Assembly (NCBI GenBank): GCA_009760885.1
Contig: CM019717.1
Location: forward strand, 50,305,366 to 50,369,365
Direction: 5' to 3'
Source: Achatina immaculata
Taxonomy: Eukaryota; Mollusca; Gastropoda; Stylommatophora; Achatinidae
Length of the DNA stretch: 64,000 nt
Numbering within the stretch: the first letter of the stretch is position 1; each line of letters begins with the position of its first letter. Shown here piece by piece: positions 1 through 13,400 of the stretch. The translations under genes were made by a program, and so were the position numbers. The notes under the pieces are model-generated. The model searched no databases and was not told the DNA's origin. It worked only from the letters and a program-made list of their open reading frames with translations.

Positions 1-165
1 CTAGAGGGTGATATGGTCAGAGTCACGCCTGGCTGCCTTTCCTTCCCCAACTCCAGAAGAAGTCGGGTACCCATTTCTACAGCTGGGGTGCCGTCGGCCG
101 GATTTGAACCCCCGACCTTCGCCATGAGAGACCAGTGCACTAACCACTTCGCCACTCAGACACCC
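1..165 (-). repeat. tRNA-headed SINE, cut by window edge
   Basis: Read on the minus strand, the head carries a consensus pol III box A (TGGCGAAGTGG) and box B (GGTTCAAATCC) about 35 nt apart, followed by a tRNA-unrelated body with TGGTACCC-type and GTGATACTGACC-like blocks shared with the other SINEs in the window. It is not an intact tRNA gene because no acceptor stem closes. Confidence 0.75.
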
Positions 166-424
166 ATCTGTTGGGAATATATCTTTTATTTTTGTTGGGT
201 TTCCATTTGTTAGGAATATATCTTTTATCTTTGTTGAGTTTCCACCTCTCAGATTTGCAATTGTGACAGATACAGCCTATAAATTGTAATGTGTCTGAAA
301 GTAACAGCTGTGAGGATTTTCATTAATAGGAGAGAGTAGAACTAGACCAGAGTAGCTTTTATTATTTATTAAGTGATTCTAAGGAGACAAGTAACTTTAT
401 CAGGCATAGTAATAAAGGTAAAAT

Positions 425-660
425 TCCCATTTCTATGCCGTTAAGGCATATTGGATATATGGTGGTAGGCATGTATTTCCATGATCTTCGGCACATGAAG
501 GTGTGATGTGGTCACTATCGCAGCTGACTGTGTTTAGCTTCCCAGATTTCTCTGGTACCCTTTTTGATGTGTACCAGAAAAAAATCTCGACAGCTGGAAC
601 TTGAACCAGGTACCACCAGATCAGTAAACAGAGCTCCTAACCACTCAGCTAACCTGGTTT
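425..660 (-). repeat. tRNA-headed SINE
   Basis: On the minus strand box A (TAGCTGAGTGG) and a box B-like GGTTCAAGTTCC are followed by the SINE body. It ends with CTTAACGGCATAGAAATGGG and AATTTTACC. The same body (catgatcttcggcacatgaa on the + strand) recurs at 51.9 kb and, in the other orientation, at 9.9 kb. The 3' end shares TTAACGGCA with LINE-A. Confidence 0.8.
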
Positions 661-1233
661 ATCAGGCATAGTAGAAGTATTTTTATGAGTAAGGAAAAAT
701 AAGTCAAATGAAAACATATCATTTAGATATATGTATTTGAATGTGCTGTTTTATTAGCAATGTTGTATTATGTAATTTTAAAAAATTCTGTCGTCATAAA
801 TTTGATGTCATTCATGATGATCGTTGAGTTAAATTATTGACCTGGCAATGAAAATGGTTCGTGATTGAAATGGTGGACAGGCATTTTTTAGCATACAGAT
901 AATAATTTTTTTTAAAATGTTACCTGTGTTCTGATTTTAGTTAACTCAGGGCTGGTTTAATTGAAAGTCTGATAATAGAGAATTTGTGGTCATTAATGAT
1001 TGTCTTGAGAATCATCCTTACCTGTCTTGCTCACACTTCAGTGTTGTGCTCACAACTGGTTCATTGCCTTACTAACATATTTGAGAAAAACCTGCTGTAC
1101 AGTGGGATTAAAAGAAAACAACAGAATATGTGACTGCTTCTGTCAAGACAAAAACACACACGAAAAAAAACAGAAGCTTGTGAAATCTTCAGTGCTGGAA
1201 AAAAAATGTCTTTTACCTATTTCTCGTTCTCAG
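661..1233. other. Non-coding DNA upstream of the first CREB coding exon
   Basis: AT-rich sequence without recognisable repeats or coding signal. It is probably the intron before the start-codon exon, because 1215-1233 has a polypyrimidine tract and CAG acceptor. Confidence 0.4.
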
Positions 1234-1409
1234 ACATGTCAGAAGGCAATGGTCCTGGAACAGCTGACATTGCTAGGGACAACCACGGTGTATCAGTGGT
1301 CCATGTGAGCATTCCTAACTCTGCCATACAGGTTCAGCCTGTCATTCAAGCCAGCCATCCATCTATCTTACAGAGTGCTGGCAATTTTCAGACTATTCAG
1401 ATTGTCAGG
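1234..1409 (+). CDS. CREB1: CREB coding exon 1 (start codon exon)
   Basis: A pyrimidine-rich acceptor ends in CAG at 1233 and the exon opens AC-ATG, so translation most likely starts at 1236 (MSEGNGPG...). An in-frame ATG at 1206 lies inside the presumed polypyrimidine tract and would add ten unlikely residues. The exon codes 58 residues and ends in phase 0 at the donor GGTAATTT (GT at 1410-1411). It is a mildly Q/S-rich N-terminal region containing VVHVSIPNSAIQVQPVIQ, a style typical of animal CREB N-termini. An alternative upstream start is possible if transcripts read through the acceptor. Confidence 0.88.
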
Positions 1410-4400
1410 GTAATTTGACATTTTTTTTTTGTAAGTGTTCTTTGTGAACTGCATGGAAAACATGTTGTCAGTCACCAAGTTTAGGTAGAATGAGTTGTTG
1501 GAAATTATTGTACTGAAATAGAGAAATTAGTTATAAACTAGATACAGTTTCATAAACTGAGATAGATAACATATTGGACAGTTTCAGAATATATATGTGT
1601 ATATATATATATATTCTTTTTTTTATGTGACCAAGCATTCTGACAGAAAAGTATTTTAGTTTGTTTATTTTATGGATTTGCATTATTGTAAAAAAAAAAA
1701 AATTTTTTTTTCCTCCATCACGTAAAGGGAACAAGCATACTATTTATAAAATTTAAATTGCACATGAGGAAATGAATGTCATGTTTAGCCATTGTCTGGT
1801 ATTTATTTGCCCTTTGACTGAACTCTATGTCATGACTTGTGTATTGAATTTCTCTTGGAGCTCTGTAGCTCTTTAACCTTGCTTACATGCACATTTCTTT
1901 CAGGGAAAAAAAAAGTTGCATGAAAGTAAATTGCAGTACAGAAACACACAAAAGAGACCAGGGAAATAAAATTAGTTCAACTTACAGAAATTGAGATCAA
2001 ATCTTAGATGTAGGTCATTAGAAAGGGAGACCGTATGAGTAGAATTATAGATGGTGTTATATTTTATTGTTGTGTGGCACTGCTTTTCTTTGTTTTCAGT
2101 TTGAGATAATGTTTCTTCTGCCACACACACACAAAAAAAAAAGATTGACCATCTTCTTTATAAATTGATTCAGATCTCACCCTTCACCTTCAGGTTGCAG
2201 CTGTTGATGAAGATTTATCATCTGATGACTCAGAGGCAAAGAAAAGAAGAGAAATTCTAGCAAGAAGACCGTCATACAGGTATTTTGATATTTATATTTT
2301 AGAAAATCATTCCAGTAGGTGTCAAGCTGACCACAGTTTACAGTGCTAAATGCTTACATGAACTCGAGGAGAAGGATTAATGGCTTATGGGGGAGAGGGG
2401 TGTTTAAGTATTGTTAGACCATCAGATTTAGAAAATCTCACAACATCCACTGATTACAGTAGATTACTTTTCTTGTAGAACATATATTTTGCATACTGCA
2501 GTGGTGAACTTGAGCAGTCCCTAATGAGAGGGGTTAATTATTATATGAACATTGTTTATCCTTCAGTGCACTGACAGATGTATGTATTCTACTGTGGTAA
2601 GTGACTTTGGATGTAGACATTCATCACTTTTGAGAGGCAGCCATTCTAATATAAGTGTATGAGGTGCACATTTTTACACTAGAGTGATTGCAGTCTTCAT
2701 TAGGGAAACAATCACTGCAACCCCTGTTGTGAAGCACTGGATGTCAAATATTCTCTAGACTTTGTCAGTTTCGGGTGCTTTCACAATAAAATAATAAAGT
2801 TATATTGATTATTCCTGTCTCCTTTCAATTTCTGTGCTGGGCAGAAAGTTAAATTTCAAGATGTTCATGGATGGGCCAAATGACTTGCAGGTACATTCTG
2901 AGGATCTGACAAAACAACGCACAGATAACTGTACGCAGGGTATGTTCAGTATGTAATAGATTATAACCTTGCCCCCCACAGATCACAGCATCAGAGAGCT
3001 TTCATATACAAGCAGACAAAATCTAAAACCAAGCCCTTTGTTTCATTTGTAGGGGAATGAGATCAACACTGACTTAATGTGAAGTTGATGCAAACATATT
3101 AAACAGATTGCGGTGCTACTTTATCAGCAGGCTGAAGATTGACCCAAACGAGATATGTGCACCTGGCACTGGTAAAATGTTAGGAGAACATATTCTGCAA
3201 GAGTGCCTAACATTCAAGGCGCAGAGAAAACAGATACGGCCAAAGCCCATATCAGTTCAAAGGAAGCTTTATGGGGTTATGCACCAACTCCAGCTGACCA
3301 CCAGTTATGTCAAATGTATACAAGTTGAAGTCTGAGAATGATCAAAGAAGAAGATGATACAGACAGAGAGCCGCTAGGTATAAGAAAATTAAAGCCAACC
3401 ATTGAGGCAGTTGAAAGATATAAACAAATTTCCCCAGACCATTGTAAGAGAATAGTAGTTGATAAATAGAACTGACTGAAACTAAAAATGCCAGTGCTCA
3501 TAGCAGAACGGCTAAACACAAGACACAAACTACCAGAAAAAGAGAACTTAGGTAAGTGCTAGTCACCCACCAGACACAAACTACATACTTTCCCAAACCA
3601 ACACCATAATAAAGAACAAACCAGTGAACAAATCATCATATCCCAGCATCTTAAGGCTGTTTGCAATGGAGACCATATCATAGAATCCTGCCCTAAAGAC
3701 TGGATCCATGCTTACACTGATGGATCAGCATTCAAGGAAATAGACGATGAAAAATATAGGGTACTCATAATGTTTCCAGACAAGACTAGCCACATTTCTG
3801 CTCCCTGTGGATCTCAATGCTCCCATCATGCCAAGATGCACTACCAAATACAAAAACAGTGCCACACACCCAAAGCATTCTGTTATTTTCTCAGACTCCC
3901 AATCAGCTTTCCAGGCCCTTGGAAATTAGATACCAACAGCTGAGTACATCACAACCAGCATACTCAGAGCAATAAACCTATTTGCTTCCTTCGACATGAG
4001 ACCATCTGATACCAGGCCACATGAATATCAGAGGCAGTGAATGTGCTGACAGACTGGCAAAGAATGGAACTAGTTTCACATCCCCACCATGAGAACAGCT
4101 AAACATTATACACAAATTTCAAGCAGCATTGCATGGACAACTAGGCCAGCAGTGCAACTGAATGATCCCTACATGCATACCTGCCAGAGCCCAACCCCAG
4201 AGACAACATCAATAGCTTATGTTGTAGAGATCAATTTGCAATCTTCAGGTTGCGCACAGGACACACCACCCTCATTAAGCACTTACACAGACTGACCACA
4301 CACCATACTGCATGCACTCCTTCTTCAGTCTCTCTGGAACTGTGAGATGGTTTCTTTGCAGTTGATGCTGTGAAGATGTTGAGGCACAGCATTGTGTCAG

Positions 4401-7400
4401 ATTGGGAGTGAGTCACGGCATCTATTTTTTCAGTCTCCAGGCGCAGCTAAAAGGCAATGAGTGTGCAGTGCTTCTTTAGCAGCTTCACCAGCATGGGAAC
4501 TACGACAACCCCTGCCCCATTAGCCAGGCTTGGCTGTTACTGGGGAACTGATGGAGAGATGGGACAGGGTCTTAGCTGTGCTTCACCAACCCTGAAACCA
4601 GCATGTCAGCTATTGGTCACTGTTTGCTAAAACAGTGTCTTCGTCCTCATTGCATGCACAGCAGCAGAAAAGAAGAAATTGTGAAATGTCACCTGTTGGA
4701 CTGCAGTGCATTGAAAGATCTTTAGAAAAACCTGATATCACTAAACTGCATCACCAATGTTTTATATATATATATATATCTGACAAGGGGAAAAAAAGAG
4801 TAAAAACTCATAAACCTGGAGATCAGAAGAGTCAGATTTAAATTCTGTCCCAGTCTTCTTCTTATGCTTCTGTGTGCTTCTGATTATTTTGAAATTCTAC
4901 TCAAAATGAAAAAAAATTGCCAGTGTGAGTAATGAGTATTGGACTGAAAGTTGAAACTTTGAAACTTGAAAAACACTGCACTTTATGCAATGCATTGGAT
5001 AATCTTTGGAGGTAGAATCAGACAGTAGAAAAACAGTGGAACTAAAAGCAAGTTTGGATGGAGTCAATAGAAGTGTAGCATTTATGAAGGAATGAGAGTA
5101 GGATAGTAGAGAAAAGAGAGGTGTTGAAGTTGAAGCATAGAAAAATAGAGGAGTTCGAGTTGAAAGTTTTGGTGTACCAACTCAGGTATTAATTTTTAGC
5201 CTGCAGTGCAAAAAACTGACAATAATTTACATACTTTAATTCCTGGTGTTCTAATAATTATGCATTTCAGCATATCACAACAGTTGCTGCTCAAGTCATA
5301 CAAGCATGTAAAATAATCATTTGTATTTATCATAAGAATAAATATCACTGGCCAGTGATAGGATTGCCCCTTATCATCCAGGACTGCCAGAGTGTAAAAT
5401 ATTCATGTGTTCATAAGGTTAAGTAATCAGTTGAAACAAGCAACAGGAAAACAGCACTCAGGAGACAGAAAGCATGGTTGTTGGGGTAAGGGGGTTTACT
5501 TAATGAGCTCTTAAGCTGAAGTGAGTTGGTATATGAGATTTGCAGCCCCCTTGACAGAGAAAGTGTGGGGATTAGAAGTTTGAGAGAGAGAGAGAGTCTT
5601 GAAATTATGTGCAAGGGAGTGAGATGATATTTTATGAAAGTAAATTAAAAAGAGAAGAGTGACATCTTTAAAAATCATGCTCTGCTCCTGCTTCCTCTTC
5701 AACAACCTCACCTCCCCAAATTAGAAACAGTTTTTTTTTTTTAAATGCCTTTATAATGTGCCAGGTGGTGGAAGTTGTTAAGGATACATTTTTATGGATT
5801 CATTGATGAAATTGCAGCATGATATGAAGATTTTCTTATTATTTCCACAGAAAAATATTGAATGATCTCTCATCTCCTGTTTCAAAGATGGACGATGATT
5901 CAAACAGTAGTCAGAGCCAGGATGGACAAGATTCATGTAAGCAGAAATAGTGCAGCTACTGAAAAGGATGACAGCATAATAGAACTTCTTGTTTGTAAAA
6001 GAGAAATGTTCATTTGTGTTTCATAACCTCTCACTGTTTAAACAACCTTTTGCTCCTTGCTGCGAGAGAATGTAGCACACATTATATTTATAAACTACCA
6101 ATTGAAAGTAATTGATGACATTTGTCATGCAACTAGAGAACAGCTGAAAAGTAACTAGCGCAGACCTCTGAAGTAAACTCTGATGATGTCAGTGTGAGAG
6201 TGGAATTAAAATACATAAATATTTTCTGAAAAACTCCCATAAGGTCACGTGGCCAGTTTGTATGGAGTTTGAGAAAAATAGTTAATACAGTTGTCTAAAC
6301 TTTTAGAAGACTAGGCCTTTCCTAAGTGACAGCACTGTAGATTTAGCTTGGCCAAAGGACCTAACACTGAAGCAGTCGTTTTTGTTTCAGAAATTAAATG
6401 AGATTCTTTTGGACACATGTATTGCTTTAAGTAGTTAGCCTATTTATAGAATTGATAGATCAGTGTCCTTGATTGGATTGAAGAGAACCCGTTTCTTTTT
6501 GAAGAAAAATTACAGCTGTCATTTTTTTCCCTCTAGCGTTTGGAGTATGAACCACCCTCTAAACCAACGACCCAATTGATGAAGCTTCAAAAATATACGT
6601 TTAGAACCTAAATGAGGCCTAAAACATCACATATAACAGATACATTGCATAAATAAACATTGGAAGTGGCCAGATGAATGTATCACACTTCATATTCATG
6701 ACCTCATTTACATCAGATCAGATTGATGTAACACTTCAGTGGAAAATGCTGTCTTAACACTTTGTTGACCACAGTTATTTACCCTGAAAAACCCCCAGTT
6801 CCCACCCATTTTTCTGAAAAATGAAGTTTTTAGACTTAGAAAAACATGCATATCTCTACTTACCCTTTAGGGAAAATAATCCAACTTGGTAGACAGACTC
6901 CCAAGACCCTCTAGTACTTCTTGAGTGTGTGATATCTTGTGAAACAATTATCTGGATGCAGTGGGACTTGACAACTTTTACAAATAAATCTTGTTTCACT
7001 CCTTTTCCCATTGACCGAGCACACTCTGCACTTCCTAGATGGTGGTTTTTTAGTGCCTTGACCCTCAAGCTTCACCAGGACATGATCCTTTACTATTCCA
7101 GATAATCTTCCTGGAGGATCCTTGCTTGGAGCCCTTTTGAGCTGTTTAGTAGGGGGTTCATTCTCAACACCTGCTTCCAAGATTTCTTGAACAGTAGAAG
7201 TGGTTTCAGAGAGCCAGAATCTTGCCACTTCAACCAGATACTGCTTATAGGTCTTCTTGTTCTTATTTAAGGCTCTGTAGATTATGTATGATTTAAACAA
7301 TGCACAATTGATGAGATAGAATCCTACTTTTTTGTTCCATTTCACCGTCTTCCTCAGGATGTTGCAGTACGAAAGATACTGATCAGCCCTGTCTACTCCC

Positions 7401-10400
7401 TTCATGTGCTTGTTGTAATCAACAATGCAAATTGGTTTCATCAGTGGCTGTCCAGTTTTTCTATCTGTCTTCCCAGTAGCAACTATTCTTGAATTGTGCA
7501 TTGTTGATATCATGCGAACAACTCTTTTGTCTTTCCAGACCTGAAGCAGTGTTTGGTCTTTCCGACAAAATGTGCTTTCACTTTTCTGTATTCCTTTGGA
7601 AGCAGCTTTCAAACTTTTTGGCAGTCCTCTGTTTTCTCTAATTGTTCCACAGACTCTGGTTTTGTTTTGCAGTAGAACTTCAGCCATTGACACACTGTTG
7701 TAATAGTTGTCTTGGTATATATGATGCCACATTCCAAGATAGGGCCTCAGAACTGAGAGGACTGTTTCTTCTAGCTTCTTTCCTTCTCCTGTATGTTTCC
7801 ATGTTTAGTCTGTAGCCTGCGTCACTCTCACACACCAGTCTCACAAGGATCCCATACTTTGTTAACTTTGAAGGATTATATGTCTTAAATTTCAGTCTTC
7901 CTCTCCAAGGAATCATTCCTTCATCAAGCGAAAGCTGCTGTTTTGGTTTATACAGCTCCTGAAACTTAGGCAAAAAATAATCCAGCAGAGGTTTTATTTT
8001 GCCAATTCTGCCTGTTTCTGGAAGTATCTGAGAGTTATCAGAGAAATGCAGAAAGGTCAGAAGATGCTTAAATTTACCTCTGCTCATTGTTTTGGAAAAT
8101 ATTGGAGTTTCCAGAAGAGGGTCTGTTGTCCAGTACTCTTTCCAGTGTGGCTTCCTAGTCTGGCCCATCAAAATGTTTAATCCAAGGAATTTTTTCATGT
8201 CTGCAGGTGTTATGTTTTCAGACAAAAAGATAGTAGGTTTGTGCATATGTTGGGTCTGTGCACAGTATAAGTTTTGTTCAAAAAAATCATTCCCAAACAT
8301 CATACTGCAAATTTCCTCTATGCTGTCTGGTTTGTTTATGTTCACTGAAACACCAGGATTTCCTAGAAAATTTTCAAGAACTGGTGTAGAATCAGTGTTA
8401 CTCCACACACCTATATCACTGCCAACTATATCACATGAAAAATGTAAAATACCTGCAACTGGAACATTATATCTTGACACTGAATCACAGTCACTGTCAC
8501 CAGAAGTTTCACTATCTGATGCAGCAACAATGTGCCTAGTTATCGTATTTTTAATCCGATCGCCGTCACAGGAATCACTTTCACACGCATCATTTTCATT
8601 AGAAGAATCATTAAATAGTGATTTTTCATCATCACTAGGGCAATCTGACAACAAATCATAGCACATTTCAGCGCCAACAGCAGTATCTTCGAGAGAAGCA
8701 TGCTCCGCCATTTCGAAAAAATGTTGACTTGCGAAATCTCGCGAAACACGTGTTTTCGACAGCTGAAACCGCGAGATTTCTATTTTTTTTTTAAAGTTAC
8801 GAAGATTGAAAACAATATTTTATTATATTAACTTTGCAGTAAAAATACAGACAACCAAAAATTATTTTAAATAACACACTAGAAACAGTTTAAATAAGAC
8901 GACCATCGAATACGGCAAATCCGCCTTTCGGCCAACAACGCACAGAAACCAGAAATACGGATTTTCCCGTATTTGGCCCGGGAAGTGTTAATCCTGGAAT
9001 AAACAGGATTTAGGCAAAACAGTTTCAGTGGGAATGAGGTCATGATTATTGCCCAGTAACCTCAAGACTCTTAAAGAGCATAATATTGCAGTGTCTTGTG
9101 GGATAAGACTTTTCAGTAGTAAAAATTCCAAAAGAGAAGTAAAAATAGGAAGTCAAGTTAAAAAAAAATCTTGGGAGAATGTAAAGGTGATTAGAGTACA
9201 ATGACAGTGAAACAACAAAAGAGCAGAAAAAGATATCCTGGAGTGAGATGATTCATCATGTAGGCTATCCTAGTTACATATCCATTATAGATAACTAAAA
9301 AATATCACTGACGGAGGTCATCTATACTTATGCCAGTGATCTGTCTGTGTAGACTTTTTGAAAAGCAAAAATGGCAACACTTGTATATAGCTCCACTACA
9401 AATGAATACTGTACCAACACTCATTAAATAGCTATGTCCAAATTTGGAGCAACTTTTGACATCTATGCAGGAATAACAAAGTTGTGAGTGTACATAGTTT
9501 GATGCTACAACTGCCAAAACCACTTATTTCAGCACCATGTACCAGATGTGAGGTACCCATCCCGAAAGTGTTCAGTGAGAGGAAAAATATTCATACTGTA
9601 ATGAACACAAGACACATCAGCCTAAGCACGTACACAGAATGAACACTGACCATGCACCACATATTGCATGCAGCACAACAGACAAGAAGAAACTGTTAAA
9701 CACTACCTGCTTTGAAAGATCTCCAGAAAAACCTGATACCTCCAGACTCCTCCATCACAGACATTCTGTACAGCACTATTGAGCAGCCTGGTTAGCTGAG
9801 TTGTTAGGCGCTCGGTTTACTAATCCAGTGGTATCAGGTTCAGTCCCAGCAGTGGGATTTTTTTCTGTTATATACCGAAAAAAGTGCCTGGGTTCACCCA
9901 CCTTCTAAAAATGGGTGCCAGAGAAATCTGGGAAAGAAAATGGCTAGGCATGATACAGAGCACATTACACTTTCATGTGCTGAAGGTCATGGAAAATATG
10001 GACCATTAAATATGAAAGTGGAAACATATTTTGAACAATAGTGTGTTAGTGGAAACAAGGAAATCATGAAGCTTCAACAGAGCAAAGTGAATACTGCACA
10101 GACTGAAGTCTTTGTTTAACAAGCTGTAAGACTGGTTTTATAGCCATAAAGATGGTGTCAGTAATTGCTGGTCAACCACCATCGTTTTCAGACAATCAAG
10201 TTATGTATGAGACCACTTGAGGTTCAAAAATTAACTTTCCAACTTTTAAAGAAACCTCAGAATGTTAAATCTCATCTGTTATCTTACATCCTTCCCGTGC
10301 CATTAAATGACACACAGGGTTCACATGGTAGTTTGCCAAGTTTTCCTGTTTTTGGCAAGCTTTTTAATCTCATCAAAATATGGTTTCAACTCCAGTTAAA

Positions 10401-13400
10401 TGTCTCCAAGGCGAGCGTCTCAAATAGCCACTGACAGTCAAGTCCAGCTCCTGGCCTTCTCATGGCAGAACTGTTCAAACTGACAGGAGAAGGGGCAAAG
10501 GTGAATATCTGGCACCTGAAAACGTTTCAGGTAGATGAGAGTCATGTTTGGTAGCTCATTTACCACTGCTGGCGAGATTCTTTAGCTGCCGTGCATGGGG
10601 TGAAACTCCTCCTGGCCAGTGAAGAAAAATGCAAGTAGGGTTGCTGCACAGCACCATTGTGGAAAAAGTGAAGGATTAAGTGGAGTTACCAGTAGACTCA
10701 AGGTCAGGACTACTCAAATCATGGCACCTCTGCTCTAGAGGCTGGCCATGTCCTATACGCACACATACTGGGGCAGATTGCCTAAACCGGCTTAACCCAG
10801 GGGTTAAACTAAGACATTGCTGGTGAGATTCTTCGGCTGCCGCGCGTGGAGCGAAACTTCTCCCAGCCAAAGAAGAAAATGCGAAATTGCGACTAGGGTT
10901 GCCGGGTGGCACCGCTGTGAAAAGGTGATGGAAAGGATAAAGTGAAGTTTAATCAGTATGTCCAAGTCTCGCAGCGAGAGCTACTCATACCATGGCACCT
11001 CTGCTCTAGAGGCCGGCCATGTCTGATATACACCCATACTGGTGAAATATGCCTAAACCGGCTTAACCCAGGGGTGAATCTTGATGAGTACTCATGACAT
11101 GGTACCTCTGCTCTAGAGGTCAATCACGTCCTAAACACGCCCATACTGGGATAATACGCCTAAACCGGCTTAACTCTTTCTGAGCGTGGGGGGAAAACGC
11201 GGACGTACCATAGGGTGCGGAGCAAAATGCGCAGGTGTTTAGAAGATTGACGGGTAGAGTTGAAAAAATGAATTTAAAATATTATTTCCATGTTTAAAAA
11301 ATACTAAATATACATTTAAAAAAAGGTAAATGAATAAAGGTTCCAGAAATGTCTAGTTTTTGTAGGAAAAAATAACTGTTGAGAAAATAAGACAAAATAT
11401 TTAGCCCTCCTCCCCCCCAAAAAAATCTCTAAAACACTAAACTAATGGTTGTCTACTTACCAAGAGCTGTAAATATCCACTTGTTACACACAATTTGAAG
11501 ATAAAATGAATTCCATCCAAGAAATATCACTTTTTGCACAAATTGAAAAACAAAAATCAGAAGCAGAACACTGAAACTAGCAAGAAAAGATAAAAGAAGA
11601 AGAACAATGGTTATATTCAGTTTGAGAAAAATCTTCTTGAAGATTGGGGTGGTCCTGAAAAGGACCTGGTTATGGTGCAGAATAATCTGCATGCTAATCT
11701 CCATGCAGTACTGACACGTTTCCTACCAAATATTGTCGCAAACATTTCTCTACAAGCTATTCTACTTTGTCTAACAGGTCTAGAGCTACGGGATGTACAT
11801 TCAGTAAAATCTACCATGTCGAAAGGCGTGTCCAAAGTTCGATATACTTTGAAAATTTGCAAAAAAATTGAACAGAAACGTTCACAAAATGTCCGATTCG
11901 CGCCCACGTTGAATTGAAAAGGAAGAAGAATTTCTGACATGTGCAGTTAACGTTCAAAGTAAAAGGTGGATTAAATGGTGGATTAGAGTGATTTCGAGAA
12001 TTAAAAATGTCAGGATCCTGATATACGTTTGCAACGTTGAAACCGGAAAAGTCAGTATTCTGACATACGCCTGGGAAGAGTTAACCCAGGGGCGAAACTT
12101 ACTAGTAGCGAGGATTCATCCTCCTGGACAAAAGCTCCTTCCTGGTCGCAACTAGGAAGGGTAGCAGCCATGGCCAAAAATTTCTGAAGTTGGAGACACT
12201 GGACCAGTGCAGTCTAGATGGGCAACCACCTCTCACCCGGCAAGGATGTATGTGTATCCTAAACACACTGTGGTTTTCCGGTGAGAAAGTCCAACGCTGG
12301 ACAGGATAGGCAACCACTTCTCACCCAGTGGGGATACACAGGTATCCCAAAACATGTCAAGGTTTTTCAGTTAGAAAGTCCAACTCTAGGCTGGATGGGC
12401 AACCACCTCTCACCTAGCGGGGATATACTGATATCTAAAACACATTGAGGTTTTCCAGTGAGAAAGTCCAACTCTGGGTTAAACTGGTGCAGCGAAAACC
12501 ACGGTGTCATGTAATCCGCTTCTGAGACCTACCGAGAATACAGACTTACGCCCTGCGATACTCTGAACCTATTGTGGTCCTCTCGGGGATCTTGTGTGGT
12601 CCTTTCGGGGATCTCGTGTGGTCCTTTTGAGGACCACGGGACCTATCGAGGCCCACAGGAGTAAATTCAGTAGGATCACGGGGGCGATCTTGGTGGTAGA
12701 AGCAAACGAAGAAGAAGTACCTCGTCAAAGGATTTTATGCCTACTAATTTGATACAATTAACATCACTGCTGTATCTAGACCAACAAGCAGCAGTAAGAA
12801 TAAATGGTGAAACAACAACTTGGTTTCACATAAAACAAGGGGCCCATCAGAGGTGCATATTGTCACCCTACTTATTTAGCTTGTATGCTGAAAACATAAT
12901 GAGGAATGTTAGAGAAGATGTAGACAAAGAATATTACGACGCCATAAAAATTGTAGGTTTTGAAATACCAGAGATTAGATATTCTGATGACACATTATTA
13001 CTGTCCACAACACAAAAAGGAATGGAAAAACTAATTATGTCAGTCCGTAAGAGTAGTGAAGAGCAAAACCTCTATCTTAATGCGAAGAAAGCTAAATTAA
13101 TGACAACTGACAAAACAAACAAGGCAGCTGAGATATGTATCAACGAGGAAAAACTGGAAGAAGTGGAGAGTTTTGAATATCTTGGATCACTGCTAACTAA
13201 TAATGGAGATACAATGAGGGAAATTAAAAGGAGGACATCTATCGCTCTTCAGAAAGTGAAACGACTAAAGAATCTGTGGAGAGGAACAGACAGAACTACA
13301 AAAATAAGATTTTTAAGGGCAACATATGCCTGTGAGACCTAGACATTTAACAAAACAGCTGAGAAACACATAAATGCCTTTGAATGTAAATGTTACAGAA

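Noticed and set aside
1..165. tRNA genes suggested by box A and box B motifs
   Set aside because: No closing acceptor stem, and the same non-tRNA body follows each head; they are SINEs.
8092..8661. 189-residue + strand frame
   Set aside because: Antisense shadow of the piggyBac transposase with no motifs of its own.
11617..11940. 107-residue minus-strand frame inside the TTAA element as a transposase
   Set aside because: No DDE-type motif or similarity to the piggyBac at 6.9-8.7 kb that I can see; overlapped by another open frame on the opposite strand.
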